From Brochothrix thermosphacta DSM 20171 = FSL F6-1036 (GTDB lineage Bacteria > Bacillota > Bacilli > Lactobacillales > Listeriaceae), in NCBI RefSeq assembly GCF_036884295.1, contig NZ_CP145608.1:1178001-1242000 (forward strand): a DNA stretch of 64,000 bases, in the 5' to 3' direction. The notes beneath the pieces are model-generated. The model ran no database searches. It saw nothing but the letters and a program-made list of their open reading frames with translations, and had not been told where the DNA came from. Shown piece by piece: positions 56,430 to 64,000 of the stretch. How positions within the stretch are numbered: position 1 is the stretch's first letter; each line of letters begins with the position of its first letter. Both the position numbers and the translations under genes were made by a program.

Positions 56430-57662
56430 ATGTTTGTACATTATAATGAAACTCAAAATTACGTTCCAATTAAGGTCTGGTTGCCAGAAAAAGAACTTGA
56501 GGATAATGTTCTTGCACAGACGAAAGAGTTAGCTCAATTGCCGTTTGTCTTTAAATGGGTAGCATTGATGCCAGACTGTCACTACGGGTATGGTATGCCA
56601 ATCGGTGGTGTTATGGCAGCAAAAAATGGAATAGTCCCTAATGCTGTTGGTATGGATATCGGTTGTGGCATGTGTTATATTCAAACTGATATGTTATATG
56701 ATGATTTGGCAAAAGTTCAACACGATCGTCAACCGCTTTTGAAATTAATTGTGAATCAAGTCATGCGAGATGTACCCGTTGGTTACAATCTACATAGAGA
56801 TAAGCAAACATCGGATGTTGTCGATAAAGCTTTAATTGAAATGGCAAATGACCAAAGTTTACCTGGTGGAATAGAACTTCTAGAAAATGCTTATTACCAA
56901 ATTGGAACGTTAGGTGGAGGTAATCACTTTATCGAATTTCAACAAGATACTGAGGGTTATATTGGTATCATGCTTCACTCTGGAAGTCGCAATTTAGGAG
57001 CGAAAATTTGTGAGTATTTTAATGGGGTTGCAAAGGAACTCAATGTTAGCTGGTACAGCAATGTTCCGGAAAATAATCAATTACCTTTTTTACCAACCTC
57101 AACGGCAGAAGGTCAAGCGTATCTTAAATGGATGAATATTGCTTTAGATTATGCCTATGAAAATCGTGAGAAAATGCTTGAGCAAACAATGGCAATTTTC
57201 ACTCGTTTGGTATCTAAACATATGAATAGGGATGTTAATTATAGTATGCGTATTAATTGTCATCATAATTATGCCGCTTTGGAAAATCATTATGGTGAAA
57301 ATGTTTGGGTGCATCGAAAAGGTGCAACTCGTGCACGTGAAGGTGATTTAGGAATTATTCCGGGAGCAATGGGATCATCAAGCTATCTTGTTAAGGGCTT
57401 AGGAAATGCCGAGAGTTTTAATTCATCATCACATGGCGCTGGACGCGTGTATTCTCGTACAAAAGCGAAAGCAGAAATTTCAGTGGAACAAGTTATTGTT
57501 GATTTGAAAGAACAAGATGTTATTCTTGGAAAAGTAAAAAAAGCGGATGTAGCAGAAGAAAGTCGCTTCGCTTATAAAGAGATTGATGAAGTAATGGCTA
57601 ATCAACAAGATTTAGTCGTTCCGATAAAAAAATTGAAAACGATTGGTGTAATCAAAGGGTAG
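56430..57662 (+). CDS. rtcB: RNA-splicing/repair ligase RtcB
   Basis: RtcB joins RNA ends with 2',3'-cyclic phosphate or 3'-phosphate to 5'-OH using GTP and Mn2+. In this 410-residue protein all key residues are present: Asp76 and Cys79 in MDIGCGM, GGGNHF with His166, MLHSGSR with His183, CHHNY with His278/279, and the guanylylated His335 in NSSSHGAGR. The frame opens at 56415; ATG 56430 is set by GGAG. It is the first of two genes, divergent from the WYL pair, 15 bases before the 691-residue protein. Confidence 0.93.
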   Translation: MFVHYNETQNYVPIKVWLPEKELEDNVLAQTKELAQLPFVFKWVALMPDCHYGYGMPIGGVMAAKNGIVPNAVGMDIGCGMCYIQTDMLYDDLAKVQHDRQPLLKLIVNQVMRDVPVGYNLHRDKQTSDVVDKALIEMANDQSLPGGIELLENAYYQIGTLGGGNHFIEFQQDTEGYIGIMLHSGSRNLGAKICEYFNGVAKELNVSWYSNVPENNQLPFLPTSTAEGQAYLKWMNIALDYAYENREKMLEQTMAIFTRLVSKHMNRDVNYSMRINCHHNYAALENHYGENVWVHRKGATRAREGDLGIIPGAMGSSSYLVKGLGNAESFNSSSHGAGRVYSRTKAKAEISVEQVIVDLKEQDVILGKVKKADVAEESRFAYKEIDEVMANQQDLVVPIKKLKTIGVIKG

Positions 57663-57677
57663 AGAAGAGGAGACGTT

Positions 57678-59753
57678 ATGGTAAAAGCTATCATTAATCT
57701 AGAGAATCATCATTATGATAATTTTGAAAAAAGTATAAAAGATGACTTCGCGGAGATTATTAAAAATAAAAAGCAGTTATTTAAGGTTAGGATATCAACA
57801 GATTTATGGGAAGCTTATATCGATGCTCTGGATCCCAATGAAAGGCAACAATACAAGTGCAGTTGCTGTCGAAGCTTTATTAGAAAATACGGCGACTTAG
57901 TAATTATAGACACTGATGGTCGTTTGAAATCTGCTATTTGGCATCCCGCTAGCGCACCTAGCTATTTCAAAGAAGCAGTCGGAAATTTGAAATTGTTAGT
58001 TGAAGAAAGTCGAGTTACATCTGTTTTTCATTCCGATCAACGTCATTTAGGTAAAGTTATGTCTGGTGAAAGACATCATTTGGCTGTAGCTTTACCTGAA
58101 AGTTATATCAATCAGTCCGTTTGGAAAAAAGCTAATCAGTTAATGATTGAAAGTCAAAAAGACTTTGAACAACTTTCAGCTGCTTTAAACACATATAGGA
58201 CAGAAAGTGTTGCAACAATAAAAGCGCTTATCTTATCTGATGTACTTTATCGAGGGGGACGTTTTAGTGATATGATCTCTTGGTTTAATCAAGTGATACT
58301 ACATGTTGAAAATGAAACTGATCTCGAAGTCATTCGACATCTAACATGGTTATACGTTGCCGAAGCTAAATCAGGCTATTGTGATATAAAAAAATCTGTG
58401 GTTGGAGCATTGATAGCGGACTATGAATTTGGGATACCAATTGAGACGATAATACAGCGTTATAACGAAAAGTTAGATCCTGCTAACTATATGCGCATAA
58501 GAAAAAAACCTTCAGAAGAAGAAGTTATTAAAGCTGAAGAATTAGTTGGGAAACTGGGTATCACGGATTCGTTAAAACGTCGTTATGCAAAGTTAGAAGA
58601 TATTCCAACCTTTATGTGGCGTTCTAGATATAGTGATAATGGAAATGTATTTAGTAAAATAATTACTCAAAGTAGACCGTTTGAGATTCCTCGATTACGT
58701 GTACCAATAAAAACAATGACTTGGAAAAAATTCAAGGAAACGGTGCTGCCGAAAGCAACGAATATCGAAGCAAAAGTTGAGAACACAAGTCGTCTGATGG
58801 GATTAGTAACCGAAAGTATTTCAAATTCAAAACCACTTTTTCAATGGAATAATGCTTTTTCATGGTATTATCATGGTGGTGTCGACGGGAAAATAAAAAA
58901 AGGTAGCCAGTCGGTGAAAATCAGCGATGATAGTAGTGAAAAAGATCGTGAAATTGAACGTCGCATTCAAGTAGCTGGTGGTAAATATGATGATAATGAT
59001 ATTCGTTGTTCATTGAGATGGGAAAATTATACTGATTTAGATTTACAGTGTCTCACTCCAAAAGGCAAGCAGATAGACTTTAGTCGCAATAAAGTGGGGA
59101 AAGGAAAAATGGACGTTGACATGAACCTTATGGGTGAGAGTGAAATGCCTGTTGCAAACATTCGTTGGCCCAAAAATACTGCAGCAAATGGTTCGTACTG
59201 TTTTACTGTTGTTAACTATGATGATCGAAGTAACGGAAGTGGTACTTTTTATAAGGTTGAGTTAGAAGTTGAAGGATATATTTACCATTATCACGGTTAT
59301 TTTCCGTTTGATGATATGCATGAACATGTTTTTGAGTTCAACTATGAAAAAGGACGTCCAATTAATCTTATAGGGGTATATCATAACTTGGGTTATAGTG
59401 ATTGGAACCTTGAAATAGGTAATTTTAAGACGGTGAACGCTATCGTTAAATCGCCAAATTTATGGGATGGTAAAGATGCTGAAGAGAGTGGTAATCATAC
59501 ATTTTTCTTGCTAGAAGGATGCCACGATAAAAGCAAGGGCAAAAGCAGGGGATTCTTTAATGAAATGTTAAGATCTGATTTTAAAGAGATAAACAAAATT
59601 CTTGAAGCTTATACCGCTTCAACGCCTATACAAGGAGCAGAGGATGCAACTGCCTGTGGGCTTGGTTTCAGTAAGGAATCAACTTGGAATTTAACGCTAA
59701 AAGTTACTGCTGATGGATTGGAACGATTGATTTTAATTGATCGTTTTGATTGA
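57678..59753 (+). CDS. Large uncharacterised protein linked to RtcB
   Basis: 691 residues, no signal peptide or membrane helix. I do not recognise the family. The N-terminal part has a Cys motif (YKCSCCRSFI, Cys61, 63, 64) followed by DTDGRLKSAIWHP, a possible metal site. A helical middle (about 150-330) follows. The C-terminal part from about 440 is beta-rich with CSLRWENYTDLDLQCLTPKG and YCFTVVNYDDRSNGSG, reminiscent of DUF2135-type beta sandwiches. Ribosome binding site AGAGGAG, 15 bases after rtcB, so co-translated. A partner or substrate-recognition role in RNA repair is likely but unproven. Confidence 0.7.
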   Translation: MVKAIINLENHHYDNFEKSIKDDFAEIIKNKKQLFKVRISTDLWEAYIDALDPNERQQYKCSCCRSFIRKYGDLVIIDTDGRLKSAIWHPASAPSYFKEAVGNLKLLVEESRVTSVFHSDQRHLGKVMSGERHHLAVALPESYINQSVWKKANQLMIESQKDFEQLSAALNTYRTESVATIKALILSDVLYRGGRFSDMISWFNQVILHVENETDLEVIRHLTWLYVAEAKSGYCDIKKSVVGALIADYEFGIPIETIIQRYNEKLDPANYMRIRKKPSEEEVIKAEELVGKLGITDSLKRRYAKLEDIPTFMWRSRYSDNGNVFSKIITQSRPFEIPRLRVPIKTMTWKKFKETVLPKATNIEAKVENTSRLMGLVTESISNSKPLFQWNNAFSWYYHGGVDGKIKKGSQSVKISDDSSEKDREIERRIQVAGGKYDDNDIRCSLRWENYTDLDLQCLTPKGKQIDFSRNKVGKGKMDVDMNLMGESEMPVANIRWPKNTAANGSYCFTVVNYDDRSNGSGTFYKVELEVEGYIYHYHGYFPFDDMHEHVFEFNYEKGRPINLIGVYHNLGYSDWNLEIGNFKTVNAIVKSPNLWDGKDAEESGNHTFFLLEGCHDKSKGKSRGFFNEMLRSDFKEINKILEAYTASTPIQGAEDATACGLGFSKESTWNLTLKVTADGLERLILIDRFD

Positions 59754-59786
59754 TTTTATAAATAAATAGGTTATTTTATCCACTTG

Positions 59787-59813
59787 AGCAGCCTATTTTG
59801 GCTGCTCTTTATT
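59787..59813 (+). terminator. Terminator after the rtcB operon
   Basis: GAGCAGCC and GGCTGCTC arms with a six-base loop, followed by TTTATTATATT. Confidence 0.8.
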
Positions 59814-59996
59814 ATATTACGGCATTAAGCGAGTGTATAAAAAAGTTATTATTGTATGTTATACCTATAGTAGTAACTTGTTAGCAATTTATCCATAAAT
59901 TGAAAAATACCGTTATAGAAACCTAGTTATTTCTGTCATATGATAATTGTGAATGATATACTAGAAAAAAGTTTTTTAAATAGAGGTGGTGTCATA

Positions 59997-60365
59997 ATGG
60001 GCTGTTTAGGAAATATACTTTGGTTTATTTTTGGTGGTTTGGTACAAGGTCTCGCGTGGTTTTTAACAGGTTGTTTATGGTATATTTCAATAGTCGGGAT
60101 TCCAATTGGTTTACAATGTTTTAAAATATCTAAATTATCATTCTTCCCGTTTGGTAAGGAAGTTGTTTATGGTGGCGGGGTTGGTTCCTTTTTATTGAAT
60201 TTAATTTGGCTACTCATCAGCGGTATTTGGTTGGCTATTAGTTCAGCACTATTAGGTGTTGTGTTTTGTGTGACAGTAGTTGGGATTCCTTTTGGTTTAC
60301 AGTGTTTTAAACTAGCAAAACTATCGTTGCTGCCATTTGGTACAACAATTGTAACTTATCGCTAA
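59997..60365 (+). CDS. YccF-family membrane protein
   Basis: 122 residues made of two similar halves. Each has hydrophobic helices followed by GIP(I/F)GLQCFK...PFG (about 34-53 and 96-114), the YccF-domain repeat. Function unknown. The frame opens at 59940, but ATG 59997 with AGAGGTGG gives the family N-terminus MGCLGNILW. Confidence 0.85.
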   Translation: MGCLGNILWFIFGGLVQGLAWFLTGCLWYISIVGIPIGLQCFKISKLSFFPFGKEVVYGGGVGSFLLNLIWLLISGIWLAISSALLGVVFCVTVVGIPFGLQCFKLAKLSLLPFGTTIVTYR

Positions 60366-60398
60366 ATCACACAAACTAAAGGGGGGAGAGAATGACAA

Positions 60399-60857
60399 AT
60401 GTCGCTAAGTTTGGAAAATATTACGTTTGAGCTAAATACTAAAACGAGAGATACTGCTTTTTTTATTCATGATGGGACTAACGGTTTGGAGTATATGATG
60501 GATTGTACTTTTAGAGAAGGCGCCTATGATGGTTGCGAGATAACACCTTATTTATGTATCAATTCGATAGAAACAACTGCTGTTACTAAAGAAGAACTAG
60601 TTGGGATATCTTTCAGTATTCACAGCATTGAAGAAGCAGATGAGCGTGAGGATAGTTTTTATGTTTTTGAACATGAACCATTGGAGCAATATCACTTGCA
60701 AATACTTGAAATCAAAAATGAAAAAGCACGTATTCATTGCAGAGGAACAGCGATTGTTGATGGGTATGCTAATCCTTATGTCACGAAAAATTTTGAGATT
60801 GATTGCTGGTTGCCGATCATTACAAACGTTTCTGATTGGCATAAATTTAATCTTTAG
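60399..60857 (+). CDS. Uncharacterised 152-residue protein
   Basis: A soluble, acidic, beta-rich protein with no motif that I recognise. A downstream AGGGGGGAGAG gives a strong ribosome binding site; the first ATG after it (60392) is in another frame and short, so ATG 60399 is used. It follows the YccF-like gene by 33 bases and is probably in the same transcript. Confidence 0.6.
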   Translation: MSLSLENITFELNTKTRDTAFFIHDGTNGLEYMMDCTFREGAYDGCEITPYLCINSIETTAVTKEELVGISFSIHSIEEADEREDSFYVFEHEPLEQYHLQILEIKNEKARIHCRGTAIVDGYANPYVTKNFEIDCWLPIITNVSDWHKFNL

Positions 60858-60867
60858 GAATTTGAAA

Positions 60868-60893
60868 AGAATCGAGTAATCGGTTCTTTTTTT
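60868..60893 (+). terminator. Terminator
   Basis: GAAtCGA-GTAA-TCGgTTC hairpin with a seven-T run, directly after the 152-residue protein gene. Confidence 0.7.
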
Positions 60894-61060
60894 GTGATTT
60901 AAGGTTTATGTAGTCCTTACGTAAGAAACAGTTAATGTTTATTTGTTAAGCTTTCTACATGTTCTAAATAACTCAATGAAGTTTTTATAAGCGATTTATT
61001 CCAGTAATGGATAAAATAACTTTTGAATACTAAATTGAAGATGAAAGAGGAGAAGAGAAA

Positions 61061-61804
61061 ATGAAAACATTTAAAATTTTATTTATTACTGCATTAGCCA
61101 CAATTGTGTTAGCGGCATGTAATAACACCACAGAGGAAAAAGATAATGGGAAAATGGACAGTGGCTCAAAAAGTGGCATGATGAAAGAGAAGTCAGATAA
61201 AGAGATGACAGCAACTTTTATGGGTGACTTCAAAGGAGAGAGTGGACATACTGTCAGTGGTAAAACGAAGATAAAAGACGGTAAATTGATGTTAACAGAT
61301 TTTAAAACAGATGAAGGTCCAGACCTCCATGTTTATTTAAGTAAAGGAACAGATGTGAAAGATGCAAAAGAAATTTCAAAAATTGATCTAAAAGAATCAG
61401 AGCAAACGTTTGATTTGGCAGGTATTGATGTTGAAAAGTATGATACTGTGTTAATATATTGTGATAAAGCTCATGAGTTGTTCGGTAGCGCAATGTACAG
61501 TGATAAAACAGCTGATATGATGGGAAATTTTAAAGGGTTAAACGATAAAAAAGTTACTGGAATGGTAACGCTTAACGATAATAAACTGATGCTTTCTGAT
61601 TTTTCAACTGATAAAGGCCCTGATCTTCATGTTTATTTAGTGAAAAATGACAAAATTGAAAGTGGTGTATCGTTAGGTAAAGTGGACTTAAAAAACAAAG
61701 AACAATCTTTTTCAATCCCAAAGGATATTAATCTGAAAGATTATAAAAAAGTAGTGATTTATTGTGATGAAGCACATGTCATGTTTGGAGAAGCGGTGTT
61801 GTAA
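61061..61804 (+). CDS. Lipoprotein with two DM13 domains
   Basis: 247 residues. A lipoprotein signal peptide (lipobox VLAAC, Cys20) precedes a Lys/Met/Ser-rich linker. Two DM13 repeats then follow (about 49-147 and 149-247). Each contains GxF.G....VSG or VTG, LMLTDFKTDEGPDLHVYL or its equal, and a VxIYCDxAHxxFGxA end with one Cys. DM13 domains are thought to take part in electron transfer using that Cys. Its stop abuts the DoxX-like gene. Promoter not clear; 203 bases upstream have no gene. Confidence 0.82.
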   Translation: MKTFKILFITALATIVLAACNNTTEEKDNGKMDSGSKSGMMKEKSDKEMTATFMGDFKGESGHTVSGKTKIKDGKLMLTDFKTDEGPDLHVYLSKGTDVKDAKEISKIDLKESEQTFDLAGIDVEKYDTVLIYCDKAHELFGSAMYSDKTADMMGNFKGLNDKKVTGMVTLNDNKLMLSDFSTDKGPDLHVYLVKNDKIESGVSLGKVDLKNKEQSFSIPKDINLKDYKKVVIYCDEAHVMFGEAVL

Positions 61805-62251
61805 ATGTTAGTCGAGAAAATTTCGGCGTATGTTTTAACGCTATTACGACTACTGCTCGGATTCTCATGGTTACAAGAAGTTATCTTTAAAGTACAGGCA
61901 CATTTTAATATACAAGGATTAGTCAATACAATCGATGGAGGAACTGCTTCTCCAGGGTGGTATCAACACTTTTTTAGTACAGTTGTTTCATCCTCAGTCC
62001 CGTTGTTTAATTTTTTAATCCCCGCAGGAGAAATAGCAATTGGATTAGGCTTAATCTTTGGTATATTGACACGCAGTGCAATTTTAGCTGCTTGTTTTAT
62101 GGCAATCAACTATTGGTTGGCAAACATGATATATATTTATCCAATACAATTAATGGGTAGTATAATATTGTTAGCATGTTATAATCAAGCTACAAAATAC
62201 CGCTTATTATCTTTATGGCGTTACTTCAAAAAAAGAAAATTAGCATCTTAA
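61805..62251 (+). CDS. DoxX/DoxD-like membrane protein
   Basis: 148 residues with four membrane helices and the pattern LLRLLLGFSWLQEV..K, an extracytoplasmic loop, and FLIPAGEIAIGLGLIFG. This is typical of DoxX-like proteins, which include thiosulfate:quinone oxidoreductase subunits and redox partners. It starts at the base after the DM13 lipoprotein stop, so the two are coupled and may act together in extracytoplasmic redox chemistry. Confidence 0.75.
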   Translation: MLVEKISAYVLTLLRLLLGFSWLQEVIFKVQAHFNIQGLVNTIDGGTASPGWYQHFFSTVVSSSVPLFNFLIPAGEIAIGLGLIFGILTRSAILAACFMAINYWLANMIYIYPIQLMGSIILLACYNQATKYRLLSLWRYFKKRKLAS

Positions 62252-62262
62252 TAATCATATAA

Positions 62263-62303
62263 ACAAGTGAAGCATAAGTTAAATAGACTTATGTTTCATT
62301 TGT
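62263..62303 (+). terminator. Hairpin between doxX-like gene and response regulator
   Basis: ACAAGTGAAGCATAAGT pairs with ACTTATGTTTCATTTGT with three G-T pairs. There is only a poor T run (CATTTTG), so termination is uncertain. Confidence 0.45.
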
Positions 62304-62329
62304 CATTTTGTTGGTAAAGGAGGGGTAAT

Positions 62330-63019
62330 ATGAAAAGAACTATTTTACTTGTAGATGATGAAAGAACAATTATTGATATTTCAAAAAAATATTTAGAAAA
62401 AGAAGGTTATCGTGTATTTCAAGCAACGAGTGCAAAAGAGGCGATGAGCATTTATGATAATCAAACAATCGATTTGATTATTACGGATATCATGATGCCG
62501 GAAATTGATGGTTATGAGTTTATAATGGACACACTCGAAAAGAATGAGCAGATACCATTTATTTTTATCACAGCAAAAAATGCCAATCAAGATCGTTTAT
62601 ATTCCTTAACATTAGGGGCAGACGATTATATTACAAAACCGTTCAATCCACTAGAACTTGTACTAAGAGTTAAAAATATCTTACGTAGAGTGTATCGTGA
62701 AACAGATAAGACAATTGAAATTGCTCAGTTATCAATGGATTTTGATCGTCGTTTTGTTAAAATTGGAGAACAATCCCTCGATTTAACAACGAAAGAATTT
62801 ATGCTATTATGGGTGCTATCAAACGACTCTGATAAGGTGTTCTCAAAATCGGAAATTCTGAGCTTGGTTTGGGATAGTTATAGTAGGGATGATCGTAACA
62901 CTGTGAATGTTCATATCCACCGACTGAGAGAAAAATTAGCCCCTTATTCTGATATTGTGGGTGCACCATTAATTAAGACAATCTGGGGCACAGGGTATAA
63001 ATTAGAGGTAACGTCATGA
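62330..63019 (+). CDS. OmpR/PhoB-family response regulator
   Basis: 229 residues. Receiver domain: acidic pair Asp9/Asp10, phosphorylation site Asp53 (IITDIMMPE), and Lys in DDYITKPF. Winged-helix output domain: about 130-229, with LDLTTKEFMLL and RNTVNVHIHRLREKL. Ribosome binding site AAGGAGGGG. Overlaps the sensor kinase start (ATGA). Target genes unknown; the adjacent DM13-DoxX genes are candidates. Confidence 0.93.
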   Translation: MKRTILLVDDERTIIDISKKYLEKEGYRVFQATSAKEAMSIYDNQTIDLIITDIMMPEIDGYEFIMDTLEKNEQIPFIFITAKNANQDRLYSLTLGADDYITKPFNPLELVLRVKNILRRVYRETDKTIEIAQLSMDFDRRFVKIGEQSLDLTTKEFMLLWVLSNDSDKVFSKSEILSLVWDSYSRDDRNTVNVHIHRLREKLAPYSDIVGAPLIKTIWGTGYKLEVTS

Positions 63020-64000
63020 AATTAAGAAGAATAATATTTTTTAGTTATATTGGTGTTTTTTTATTGGTCTTACTTGTTACAAAATACTTTTTGAAATACA
63101 TGTTATTTGAGCAAAAAACAGCAAATATCGTTATGATTGTTGCTCTCGTTATTACGGTTTTATTGTTGTGCTTAAATTATTTAATTATGAAACCAATATT
63201 AAAAATTATTATAGCATTACAAATAACAAGTCAAAAAAATGCTAATGGCGATTTTACTATTTTAAAAGAAAAAGCATTTGCTTCAGAAATTGCGCTACTC
63301 TTGAATGATTACAATGTGATGGTGAAACAATTGGAGCAACAGGTTGTACAAATAAAAGCAGGTGAAAAAGAGAAGAATGAGATAATTGCTAACCTATCTC
63401 ATGATATTAAAACGCCAGTAGCTTCACTAACGGCCGTAGGTCAGGCTTTATCCGATGACATTTTAGATGATGACGAAAAGAAATACTATTTACAAGCTGT
63501 ATTAGATAATTGTCACCGAATTGCTGATTTATCAGATGAGCTTGCTCAATTCGTGGAACAAGAGAGTGCTGTGATAGGGATGTGCAAAGACGAAATATGG
63601 TTGGATGAAGTTTTAATCAGTGTTTTAACAGCATTCAAAGGAAAAATTGATCGTTCCCAGCGAGAAATTCTTGTCGAAGGTACTGAATTTTCAGAGCCTA
63701 TTTATTCCAATGAATCCGCGATATTCCGCATCCTTTACAACGTGATTGATAATAGTTTGAAGTACTCACAACCACAAACACCTATAAAAATCAGCGTGGA
63801 AAAGCAGCCTACTTATATTAGGATTTCGATTAAGGATTTTGGTCAAGGTATTGCTGAAGCTGAATTAGAAAAAATCTTCCAACGGACCTATCGCATAGAA
63901 AAATCACGCAACCAAACGACAGGGGGCAATGGCTTGGGGTTGTCGATTGCTAAAAAACTATTAGAAAATTTAGGTGGAAATATTTCAGTTTGCTCAAAAG
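63016..64000 (+). CDS. Sensor histidine kinase (3' end outside window)
   Basis: 328 codons present. Two membrane helices near the N-terminus (about 7-28 and 37-58) separated by only a few outside residues; a HAMP-like linker; H-box LSHDIKTP with His129; N-box NVIDNSLKYS; G1 DFGQG and G2 GGNGLGLSIAKKLL. The tiny outside loop is like the intramembrane-sensing kinases of Firmicutes that respond to cell-envelope stress. It overlaps the response regulator gene by four bases; only the last few residues are missing. Confidence 0.92.
   Translation, partial: MKLRRIIFFSYIGVFLLVLLVTKYFLKYMLFEQKTANIVMIVALVITVLLLCLNYLIMKPILKIIIALQITSQKNANGDFTILKEKAFASEIALLLNDYNVMVKQLEQQVVQIKAGEKEKNEIIANLSHDIKTPVASLTAVGQALSDDILDDDEKKYYLQAVLDNCHRIADLSDELAQFVEQESAVIGMCKDEIWLDEVLISVLTAFKGKIDRSQREILVEGTEFSEPIYSNESAIFRILYNVIDNSLKYSQPQTPIKISVEKQPTYIRISIKDFGQGIAEAELEKIFQRTYRIEKSRNQTTGGNGLGLSIAKKLLENLGGNISVCSK

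Noticed and set aside
60392-60420. ATG 60392 as start of the gene at 60399
   Set aside because: It is in another frame; the protein frame begins at ATG 60399, still within reach of the ribosome binding site.

Overview
This window is chromosomal DNA of a low-GC Gram-positive bacterium (Bacillales/Listeriaceae type). Evidence: AT-rich codon use, strong Shine-Dalgarno sites, and the conserved order rqcH / gmk-rpoZ-coaBC-priA-fmt-rsmB-stp-prkC-rsgA-rpe-thiN / rpmB / asp23-fakA-recG-fapR-plsX-fabD-fabG-acpP-rnc-smc-ftsY / ylxM-ffh-rpsP-ylqD-rimM-trmD-rplS. A FapR regulator with its operator, plus the Listeria-like order, argues against streptococci or lactobacilli. A Brochothrix-like member of the Listeriaceae fits well, but this is an inference from gene content.

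Layout. 1-3.4 kb (minus strand): an acetoin/diacetyl reductase cut by the window edge with a CcpA (cre) site, a DMT-type exporter and the ribosome-rescue factor RqcH. 3.5-15.5 kb: a long co-directional run from gmk to thiN covering nucleotide and CoA metabolism, replication restart, initiator-tRNA formylation, rRNA methylation, the Stp/PrkC phosphatase-kinase pair and ribosome assembly. 15.5-16.5 kb: non-coding DNA full of hairpin repeats. 16.5-19.2 kb: a membrane-anchored MutS-like gene split by an IS30-family element. 19.4-33.3 kb: rpmB (minus), then asp23-fakA-recG, the FapR-controlled fatty-acid operon, and rnc-smc-ftsY.

33.7-49.1 kb is accessory DNA and shows strong gene decay. It holds an ABC exporter with one nonsense-mutated permease, an MFS gene with a nonsense and a frameshift lesion, a DUF2087 gene split by a second identical IS30 copy, and an hsdS remnant. 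Next come a frameshifted secreted protein ahead of an ABC/membrane-protein cassette, an HxlR-nitroreductase pair, a YczE-like membrane protein facing a Crp/Fnr regulator, and a LysR gene followed by a carboxymuconolactone-decarboxylase pseudogene, an aldo/keto reductase and a cupin. 49.2-53.6 kb returns to core genes for protein targeting and the ribosome.

53.6-54.0 kb carries tandem hairpin repeats of the same family as those after thiN; the arms change in a base-pair-preserving way. 54.1-59.8 kb is a candidate RNA-repair locus: two overlapping WYL-domain regulators divergent from the RNA ligase rtcB and a 691-residue protein I do not recognise. 60-64 kb holds a YccF-like membrane protein, an unknown 152-residue protein, a lipoprotein with two DM13 domains coupled to a DoxX-like membrane protein, and a two-component system whose kinase runs off the edge. 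I saw no tRNA, rRNA or CRISPR array.
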